A DNA stretch of 26,182 nucleotides, from the NCBI GenBank assembly GCA_019648995.1, contig BLXT01003724.1, positions 787,218 through 813,399 of the forward strand, written 5' to 3'. This document shows positions 23,301-26,182 of the stretch, one piece after another (positions within the stretch are counted from its first letter, which is position 1; the number at the start of each line of letters is the position of its first letter). Both the position numbers and the translations under genes were made by a program. The notes below the pieces were generated by a model. That model searched no databases and was not told the DNA's origin. It saw only the letters and a list, made by a program, of their open reading frames with translations. This stretch comes from Plakobranchus ocellatus. Lineage: Eukaryota; Mollusca; Gastropoda; Plakobranchidae.

Positions 23301-25305
23301 AGTATTATTAGAAGGTGCAAAAAAAAAAAAAAAAAAAATATGTATAAATATGCAGTTAGACATACATAGAATATCAATACACATACATACAAATGTATAT
23401 GAGTGAAAAGACATCCACATGCGAATTCAAATAAAGCATGTACATAGTAAGAATTATATTTTTTGTGAATGAGGAAGAAGAGTCTAGAATTATCTCTCTC
23501 TCGGTCTCTCTCTCCTTTAGTTGTCCCCTTTCTCTCTCTCTCTCTCTCTCTCTTCAATTCTATTTATCTGTTTCTGGGAGTACAGTATTTGTGTACCTTT
23601 TTTATCTTTGAATCAGCACATTGGCTTTTGTCAATTACCAAAAACGAGACAAAAAGTATAATAGGCAGGAGAAGCTATTTCAGAATCTCACATTCTTGCT
23701 TGTCTTAGCTTTTCATACATTTTTATGTCTATAAAGTCAAAATTCTTTGTTTGTTAAACAGAAAAATCTTAAACAAAAAAAAAAAAAATCTTGCTTGTGC
23801 ATTGCTCCTCTTTGCCTTTGCGTAATCACATGCGGTATACTGAAAGACTTCTGACAAACAATGCCTCTGAACCAACAGATTCACACCCACCTCTTCCTGA
23901 AAAGGACCTTGCAAAATAGACTATCTTCCTTGTCTGGAACCGACATTGGCAACCATGTTCCTCCATTCAAACCTATTCTCAGTTAACCTTGTTAAGTTGT
24001 TATTGCTACCCTTGCCAATTGCCCATGACTTAAGATTTTCAATAAAAGTTATTCTCTGTCTACCTCTACTGCGTTTGCCTTCAATCTTTCTTGTAATTGC
24101 TAAATGTTCTAAACCCTTGTGTTGGCAAATATGGCCTAAAAATAGATACACAAGCAAAAAAAAGACAAAAAGAAAAGAAATGCATACTAAAACTCTTGTC
24201 TCCCATCTCCAGCCTAAATCTTGCACCGGCTATAATCTGCCTTCTGTGCAATGTTGAATCATGTGCTATGGGAGAGGCTGTTACCATTTGTTGAGGTTGA
24301 AATCATGAAATGCAATATATCTTGTTCCACACCAGTAGGCCTTATAAACAGAAGGGCTTTACATTGCTGTACCTACAGGTATCACTCCTGACAACAGGAG
24401 CTTCAGTGACTACACAAGAAGTCTAATCCAATATCAACACTGAAGAACAAGGGCATGATTGGGTAATGAGGTATTATTATTAAGTCCTTCCTAGACCTAT
24501 CCCATCTTTTTATGGTTGAACAAAAGGGAAGCAGGGGAGGTAGACTGGGTGCAAGCAGGAATTGCTTGAACCAAGGCCATGTTATTTATTGTAAGACTTG
24601 GTGGGAATTATTTTTTGGTAAAATGACTCCACAGGTTGAACCCTTTGTCCAAGAGTAGTCAGCTATGAAGCTCTCCCTTAACCAAAATCTGTATGTAACC
24701 AAAATGATTGTGAAGTGAGACCATCTCTGGACAGTTACAAGTGAGAAAGGACTACAAAGAAGAAAGCTGGACAGAAGGTTAGGCTTCAGCAAAATGTTGT
24801 GTTGTCAGCCATGATGGATACATATATCAAAGTTCAGAGTAGAGCACCTGCATCTAAAATCAGAAAGTCAAAATTTGCTAGACTTTGTTCCCCTAATGTA
24901 GTGCTACTTTTAGAAAAGGATAATACCCTTTGCTGTTGTTCATATCATGAAAATTATGAGATATAGGTTAGGGGCATTAAGCAAAAATTACTTGAATTTG
25001 CTCAGGCAGACACTCTTGATTTCAATGGCCGTGTGTGATTCATCTGATAAAATTTCATGAGTCCACTGTACAAAGATATAGATTCTGCTTTCAAAAAAGT
25101 TCAAAATGAATATCCAATGTAGCAGACACATTTATTTACATAAATGTATACATCTTAACGACTTAACTAAAGTAAAACAAAAAAAAACCCACATAAATTT
25201 CCATCTTGCGGTAGAGGCCATAATTCAGTATAAGATTGTGTGTCATCCTTATACGATGAGGTTTCATTGGATGTCCTTGACCATAATAGTAGTTGCCTAT
25301 ATCTC
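1940..25305 (-). CDS. HDAC1: Class I histone deacetylase HDAC1/2 (Rpd3 group), exons 2-16, 5' partial
   Basis: Zinc-dependent deacetylase that removes acetyl groups from histone lysines, known from the family as the catalytic core of the nuclear Sin3, NuRD and CoREST co-repressor complexes. The 15 exons join in phase into about 530 residues that align with human HDAC1 from Gly17 to the end. In human numbering the catalytic set is present: Asp99, the His140-His141 pair, Asp174/Asp176 with His178-His179, Phe205, Asp264 and Tyr303 (GGGGYTIRN). Lys31, Arg270 and Arg306, which bind inositol phosphate in the family, are also kept. After the [13 protein letters not shown] block comes an acidic and lysine-rich tail of about 165 residues, against about 100 in human. 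It keeps the IACEE Rb-binding-type motif and the CK2-type serines in [10 protein letters not shown]. All 14 complete introns are GT-AG. Exon 1 lies outside the window. HDAC3 and HDAC8 are less likely because the tail carries HDAC1/2-specific motifs. Identity is near certain; exact paralogue naming is inference. Confidence 0.97.
2113..4936 (-). other. HDAC1: HDAC1 intron 15 (2,824 bp)
   Basis: GT-AG intron between exons 15 and 16, low-complexity and AT-rich. It holds a MITE at 4691-4913 and a short hairpin at 3311-3340 (GGGCTAAA / TTTAGCCC) followed on the plus strand by a T run. Nothing else recognisable is seen. Confidence 0.85.
4691..4913. mobile_element. MITE copy 1 with long terminal inverted repeats (223 bp)
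   Basis: The ends are perfect 19-bp inverted repeats (TGTGTAGCTGTCCCACAAA at 4691-4709 and its complement at 4895-4913). Weaker pairing continues inward through the TTGCA(G)TTC blocks on both sides. The interior aligns over more than 100 bases with a second copy at about 22507-22748 in the opposite orientation. That marks a dispersed non-autonomous DNA element. No clear target-site duplication is visible, so the superfamily is not assigned. Confidence 0.85.
4937..4968 (-). CDS. HDAC1: HDAC1 exon 15 (32-nt small exon)
   Basis: Encodes only [11 protein letters not shown] plus split codons. It is accepted because it has the acceptor TAATTTCAG, the donor GTATGT and the exact phase needed to join exons 14 and 16. 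Its Lys/Ser/Asp-rich content also matches the tail. No homologous block exists in vertebrates to confirm it, so it rests on splice signals and phase. Confidence 0.8.
4969..5976 (-). other. HDAC1: HDAC1 intron 14 (1,008 bp)
   Basis: GT-AG intron with simple sequence only: a run of ten G at 5221-5230 preceded by T runs, and a (TA)29 microsatellite at 5644-5701. No transposon or conserved block is recognised. Confidence 0.85.
5644..5701. repeat. (TA)29 microsatellite
   Basis: Perfect TA dinucleotide repeat of 58 bp inside HDAC1 intron 14. It is self-complementary and likely length-polymorphic. Confidence 0.98.
5977..6052 (-). CDS. HDAC1: HDAC1 exon 14 (76 nt), Lys/Glu-rich tail
   Basis: Encodes [20 protein letters not shown] then KAASE, a charged Lys/Glu segment like the KKEVTEEEKTKEEKPEAK region of human HDAC1. 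The acceptor is AATACCTCAG and the donor GTGAGT. It enters in phase 1 and leaves in phase 2. Confidence 0.9.
6053..7782 (-). other. HDAC1: HDAC1 intron 13 (1,730 bp)
   Basis: GT-AG intron. It contains a 12-base direct repeat (GACATTTTTGCA at 6149-6160 and 6189-6200) and a foldback element at 7471-7583. The remainder is AT-rich with no recognised feature. Confidence 0.85.
7471..7583. repeat. 113-bp foldback with about 43-bp imperfect inverted arms
   Basis: CATGAGTATTCTG at 7479-7491 is perfectly inverted at 7563-7575. The pairing continues inward with ATGAAGAGCAGT against ATGAAGAACAGT and outward with TTAAAATA against TTAAATTA. Arms are about 7471-7513 and 7541-7583 with a loop of about 27 bases. 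It may be a tiny MITE or a structured intronic RNA. Confidence 0.8.
7783..7923 (-). CDS. HDAC1: HDAC1 exon 13 (141 nt), CK2-site and basic-patch exon
   Basis: Encodes [20 protein letters not shown] then [19 protein letters not shown] and DKKEGES. IACEE matches the Rb-binding-type motif of HDAC1. The two serines in [10 protein letters not shown] match human Ser421 and Ser423, known CK2 targets that affect complex assembly. KKKRLK looks like a nuclear localisation signal. The acceptor TGTCTCCAG is inferred from phase. A second AG, seven bases further in after GTC, would break the frame. The donor is GTAACA. Confidence 0.93.
8301..8343. repeat. Poly(A)43 tract
   Basis: Forty-three consecutive A on the plus strand, flanked by ACCAGC and CTGGT. 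In the HDAC1 transcript this reads as poly(U). No SINE or LINE body is recognisable upstream of it. Confidence 0.97.
8537..11161. mobile_element. Outer DNA transposon A with CAGA...TCTG ends (2,625 bp, about 1.3 kb without its insert)
   Basis: The left end CAGATCTGCCAA and the complement of the right end CAGACCTGCCAA match at 11 of 12 positions. The flanks are CTTTAG (8531-8536) and CTTCAG (11162-11167), a 6-bp duplication with one difference. Behind the left end, TTTTCAGGGACA or a one-base variant recurs at 8559, 8581 and 8601. The right end carries related GGGAC-type words. A second element with similar ends (9151-10462) sits inside. No transposase is recognised, so it looks non-autonomous. 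The CAG termini recall hAT elements, but a 6-bp duplication does not fit the usual 8 bp. Confidence 0.72.
9151..10462. mobile_element. Inner DNA transposon B with CAGACATGCCTACC ends (1,312 bp)
   Basis: Perfect 14-bp terminal inverted repeats, CAGACATGCCTACC at 9151-9164 and its complement at 10449-10462. They are flanked directly by a perfect 6-bp duplication TCACTG (9145-9150 and 10463-10468). The ends resemble those of element A, in which it is inserted, so the two probably share a transposition machinery. A 93-residue open frame on the minus strand (9397-9678) lies inside but resembles no transposase I know. Confidence 0.82.
11377..11451 (-). CDS. HDAC1: HDAC1 exon 12 (75 nt)
   Basis: Encodes [20 protein letters not shown] and DQRIS, the start of the acidic tail. 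It matches human AIPEDAIPEESGDEDEDDPD then KRIS in position and character. The acceptor is TTTTTTCAG and the donor GTAAGT. It ends in phase 1 (A|TC, Ile). Confidence 0.94.
11452..11688 (-). other. HDAC1: HDAC1 intron 11-12 spacer with assembly gap
   Basis: Short GT-AG intron of 237 bp between exons 11 and 12. It contains a run of 33 N at 11509-11541, so its true length is uncertain. Confidence 0.9.
11509..11541. other. Assembly gap (33 N)
   Basis: Unresolved bases within an intron. It does not affect any coding exon, since the flanking exons end at 11451 and begin at 11689. Confidence 0.99.
11689..11747 (-). CDS. HDAC1: HDAC1 exon 11 (59 nt)
   Basis: Encodes [20 protein letters not shown], the near-invariant block that closes the catalytic domain of HDAC1/2. 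The acceptor is TTCTCAG and the donor GTAATT. The last G joins exon 12 as G|CT (Ala383). Confidence 0.95.
12007..13324. mobile_element. Inverted-repeat element C (1,318 bp)
   Basis: The ends read TGAGG..GTCTGAGAAAACC at 12007 and, inverted, at 13324. About 27 of the first 32 bases match, and weaker similarity continues for a further 20 or so. No open frame of note lies within, and no clear target duplication is seen. It is probably an old non-autonomous DNA transposon, with ends unrelated to elements A and B. Confidence 0.7.
13765..13790 (+). repeat. G-rich polypurine run
   Basis: Plus strand G7-A-G5-A-G4 followed by AGAGAGA. It has enough G runs for a G-quadruplex on the plus (non-transcript) strand; this is inference only. 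Confidence 0.6.
14624..14732 (-). CDS. HDAC1: HDAC1 exon 10 (109 nt)
   Basis: Encodes residues 327-362: [36 protein letters not shown]. This is the end of the deacetylase fold, next to the surface used for co-repressor binding in the family. The acceptor is GCTTCACAG and the donor GTAAGT. It ends in phase 2 (AA|G, Lys363). Confidence 0.96.
14961..15101 (-). CDS. HDAC1: HDAC1 exon 9 (141 nt)
   Basis: Encodes residues 280-326: [47 protein letters not shown]. Tyr303, which stabilises the transition state, and Arg306 are in GGGGYTIRN. The acceptor is TTAATCCAG and the donor GTATTC. The final G joins exon 10 as G|AA (Glu327). Confidence 0.96.
15102..16041 (-). other. HDAC1: HDAC1 intron 8-9 (940 bp)
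   Basis: GT-AG intron between exons 8 and 9. Its middle holds a degenerate Tc1/mariner-like fragment around 15650-15810. The rest is AT-rich and unremarkable. Confidence 0.8.
15650..15810 (-). pseudogene. Decayed Tc1/mariner-like transposase fragment
   Basis: On the minus strand near 15735-15718 the sequence reads PPSRSPDL, and NPIN follows at 15710-15699 with nine extra bases between. This resembles the WPPQSPDLNPIE signature just before the third catalytic acidic residue of Tc1/mariner transposases. Upstream, [14 protein letters not shown] resembles the usual FL-x-x-N-x-I stretch. Stops and frame shifts interrupt it. Only the C-terminal part is visible and no inverted repeats were found, so the limits are approximate. 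Confidence 0.45.
16042..16150 (-). CDS. HDAC1: HDAC1 exon 8 (109 nt)
   Basis: Encodes residues 244-279: [19 protein letters not shown] then [17 protein letters not shown]. Asp264 is the third zinc ligand and Arg270 an inositol phosphate contact. Ala at human Ser263 gives QCGAD, the form typical of invertebrate Rpd3. The acceptor is TTTTTTTAAG, with AAG rather than the usual CAG. The donor is GTAACT. Confidence 0.95.
16483..16802. repeat. Imperfect GA-rich minisatellite with GGCAGTCAG motif
   Basis: About 320 bases of purine-rich sequence in which GGCAGTCAG or a close variant, followed by (G/A)CAGAGAG-like sequence, recurs at 16617, 16657, 16681, 16715 and 16757. Apparent long open frames on both strands here are by-products of the repeat. 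Confidence 0.85.
16915..17000. repeat. (GA)n / (GGA)n microsatellite
   Basis: Eighty-six bases of GA dinucleotides broken by GGAGGAGGA and AGGAGGA interruptions. Confidence 0.97.
18962..19054 (-). CDS. HDAC1: HDAC1 exon 7 (93 nt)
   Basis: Encodes residues 213-243: [19 protein letters not shown] and [12 protein letters not shown]. It has phase 0 at both ends and is a multiple of three. The acceptor is ATCCACAG and the donor GTAAGT. The sequence is close to human except Phe for Tyr in VNFPL and Ser for Ala before IFKP. Confidence 0.96.
19055..19759 (-). other. HDAC1: HDAC1 intron 6 (705 bp)
   Basis: GT-AG intron. The only structure seen is a TG-rich stretch facing a CA-rich stretch at 19352-19394 (TGTGTG...CACACA) that could form a hairpin. 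Confidence 0.85.
19760..19901 (-). CDS. HDAC1: HDAC1 exon 6 (142 nt)
   Basis: Encodes residues 165-212. [15 protein letters not shown] carries the zinc ligands Asp176 and His178 and the relay residues Asp174 and His179. [14 protein letters not shown] carries Phe205 of the channel wall. The acceptor is TTATTTCAG and the donor GTAAGT. It ends in phase 0. Confidence 0.97.
19902..21061 (-). other. HDAC1: HDAC1 intron 5 (1,160 bp)
   Basis: GT-AG intron between exons 5 and 6. AT-rich; I see no repeat, transposon or second gene in it. Confidence 0.85.
21062..21200 (-). CDS. HDAC1: HDAC1 exon 5 (139 nt)
   Basis: Encodes residues 119-164, with the catalytic dyad His140-His141 inside [19 protein letters not shown]. 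Gly149 and Phe150 of the channel are in SGFCY. The acceptor is CCTTTCCAG and the donor GTAAGT. It ends in phase 2, and codon AA|G (Lys165) is completed in exon 6. Confidence 0.96.
21336..21410 (-). CDS. HDAC1: HDAC1 exon 4 (75 nt)
   Basis: Encodes residues 94-118: [16 protein letters not shown] and CQLSTGGSV. Asp99, at the rim of the active-site channel and important for substrate binding in this family, is present in NVGED. The acceptor is CTTTTCAG and the donor GTAAGT. The last base joins exon 5 as G|CG (Ala119). Confidence 0.95.
21411..22288 (-). other. HDAC1: HDAC1 intron 3 (878 bp, exons 3-4)
   Basis: GT-AG intron with several A runs (one of about 16 near 21610-21624). Nothing else is recognised. 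Confidence 0.85.
22289..22406 (-). CDS. HDAC1: HDAC1 exon 3 (118 nt)
   Basis: Encodes human-equivalent residues 55-93: [19 protein letters not shown] followed by [20 protein letters not shown]. It begins in phase 0 after TTTCAACAG. It ends with one base of the next codon before donor GTGAGG, and the split codon T|TC gives Phe94 with exon 4. Confidence 0.96.
22507..22748. mobile_element. MITE copy 2 (about 240 bp)
   Basis: Its complement, starting at 22748, reads TGTGTAGCGGTCTGACAAAA. It aligns through the GCAGTTCTGCATGATTGA and GAAAACCAT blocks with copy 1 at 4691 onward. The opposite end at about 22507-22540 (ACCCGTCTCACAAAATGA) is a diverged inverted repeat matching the other end of copy 1. 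Both ends are present, so it is nearly full length but more diverged at its left side. Confidence 0.8.
23493..23554. repeat. CT-rich microsatellite
   Basis: (TC)n tracts interrupted by GG and by CTTTAGTTGTCCCC, ending in a perfect run of about 24 bases. Confidence 0.95.
23921..24136 (-). pseudogene. LINE 3'-end remnant (C-terminus of endonuclease/reverse-transcriptase ORF)
   Basis: About 71 residues on the minus strand: [38 protein letters not shown], then [18 protein letters not shown] and a stop. This is the C-terminal signature found downstream of the reverse transcriptase in many invertebrate LINEs (GH-x-x-R-x-x-GLE, KIEGKR-x-RGR-x-R, WR-x-M-x-ANV). The reverse-transcriptase and endonuclease domains are absent upstream, as expected for a 5'-truncated copy. 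The upstream sequence from 24137 to 24290 does not match and may be unrelated. The clade is not assigned. Confidence 0.8.
25193..25305 (-). CDS. HDAC1: HDAC1 exon 2 (113 nt)
   Basis: Encodes residues equivalent to human 17-54, including [18 protein letters not shown] and [18 protein letters not shown]. It carries the Lys31, His33 and Arg34 region involved in inositol phosphate and substrate-channel contacts. The acceptor is TTTTTTTCCAG and the incoming phase is 1 (G|GA). The donor is GTGGGT, a weaker form than the GTAAGT used by most other exons here. It ends in phase 0 after Tyr54, as in the human protein alignment. Confidence 0.96.
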
Positions 25306-26182
25306 CTGGAAAAAAAAAATTAAAAATCAAAAGGTCAGTTGAAGACATTTTCCTTCAAAAAAAAAATACATCTGGTGATATAATATCCACAAAACAAAAC
25401 AAAAAGAAATGAAACACTGGCAATATCTCCTCATGAATTCCCATGGAGATAAGACTTTTATTGACTCACTCATTATCTCTACATCCACAGAAATTTCCAT
25501 GACATAGCTATTGATGTCTCTATCTACAGAAAGGGACTGTTGGATATTGTGCACCCAAAACTTATATAGATGGCTGATAAAGGATATAGATCTGAACTTT
25601 TTATTTTTGGGATTTTTGTGACCATCTTTCTGATATTAAAATTTTTTGGAAAACAAAAGCTTTGATACTTCCATTGTGAAATGAGATACTACATATATCA
25701 AAATTATCATGATATAAAGGATGACTGTTTCTGCAAATTTGGAATTCACTTTTAAATTGTGAAATAGAGCTTTGAATATCGATATAAAACTGTACATTCA
25801 TCTTTAAGAATAAGATACACACAATTATTCAATGGCAAATTCTCTCTCACTCTCTCTCTCTCTCATGGAGAGAGAAAAAAAAAGAGACATGCTATTGATT
25901 TTTTATAGATTTTCAATTAAAGAATGCATTTTTTATTAAATGTCTATATCTGCAAATATTTCCATTGAGAAGGATTACTGGAAACATGATTTATCACGGT
26001 TTGCTTCAATTGCACCAAAAACAGAACAAATAGTTCAGGATTATATTCCAGATTTTTTCCAAAGGTAGTTAAAAAGAATTTTGACCAAAAAGAAAAAAAA
26101 AATTATGAAGTTTACCATTTCAAATGGAAACTAAATCACATTCACAAAAAAAATTTGTCAAATTGTTATCCCCGCCATTTTT
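25306..26182 (-). other. HDAC1: HDAC1 intron 1, partial (at least 877 bp)
   Basis: No sequence encoding the expected KVCYYYDG start of HDAC1 is found, so exon 1 lies beyond the window. The stretch holds a CT/GA inverted tract at 25841-25888 and degenerate copies of a TCTATCTACAGAAA-like word at about 25477, 25516 and 25941. Confidence 0.8.
25841..25888. repeat. CT tract followed by GA tract (short inverted repeat)
   Basis: (TC)n, with one CAC interruption, runs into CATGGAGAGAGA. The pyrimidine and purine arms can pair around CATG. Confidence 0.85.

Larger units (their letters stand above)
22407..25192 (-). other. HDAC1: HDAC1 intron 2 (2,786 bp, exons 2-3)
   Basis: GT-AG intron. It holds MITE copy 2 at about 22507-22748, an A run near 23320-23338, CT-rich tracts at 23493-23554 and the LINE remnant at 23921-24136. 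The stretch 24290-25100 is less AT-biased and looks like repeat-derived or LINE-linked DNA. I cannot assign it. Confidence 0.8.

Noticed and set aside
23946-24294. Plus-strand open frames of 65-103 codons opposite the LINE fragment
   Set aside because: They are antisense shadows of the LINE frame with no recognisable domain.
25600-25640. Possible HDAC1 exon 1 donor (AAAGATG|GTCACA on the minus strand)
   Set aside because: The preceding codons do not encode the expected CYYYDG block, so exon 1 is placed outside the window.

Overview
The window is eukaryotic genomic DNA. It is AT-rich, full of homopolymers and microsatellites, and has a 33-base run of N at 11509-11541. It holds one recognisable gene on the minus strand, split into many GT-AG exons. 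That gene is a class I histone deacetylase of the HDAC1/2 (Rpd3) group. Residue choices such as [10 protein letters not shown] and [15 protein letters not shown] fit an invertebrate HDAC1. Together with abundant TAGATCTA-type words and the range of small DNA transposons, they make a lophotrochozoan, perhaps a gastropod mollusc, my best guess. The species cannot be fixed from this window.

Layout: coding exons 2 to 16 run from 25305 down to the stop codon at 1940-1942. Exon 1 (start codon and about 16-17 residues) lies beyond position 26182, so the promoter is also outside. All 14 complete introns have GT donors and AG acceptors and the reading phase is continuous across every junction. This gives 1,595 nt of coding sequence, about 530 residues here and about 547 in total if exon 1 matches the human one. 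Exons 2-11 (25305-11689) encode the catalytic domain with all zinc, proton-relay and channel residues present. Exons 12-16 (11451-1940) encode an acidic, lysine-rich C-terminal tail about 65 residues longer than that of human HDAC1. Positions 1-1939 lie downstream of the stop codon (3' UTR or intergenic).

The introns carry the rest of the signal. Intron 12 (7924-11376) has a pair of apparently nested DNA transposons with related CAGA...TCTG ends and 6-bp target duplications. Intron 11 (11748-14623) holds a separate 1.3-kb inverted-repeat element. Intron 15 and intron 3 each contain one copy of the same 220-240 bp MITE. Intron 13 has a 113-bp foldback, intron 8 a decayed Tc1/mariner transposase fragment, and intron 3 the 3' end of a LINE open reading frame. 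Intron 7 has long GA-rich tracts. The 93-residue open frame inside the inner nested element matches nothing I recognise.

No second host gene, RNA gene or CRISPR array was found. The strongest candidates for something undescribed are the nested CAGA-ended elements with 6-bp duplications and the palindromic MITE family, both read directly from the sequence but not assigned to a superfamily.
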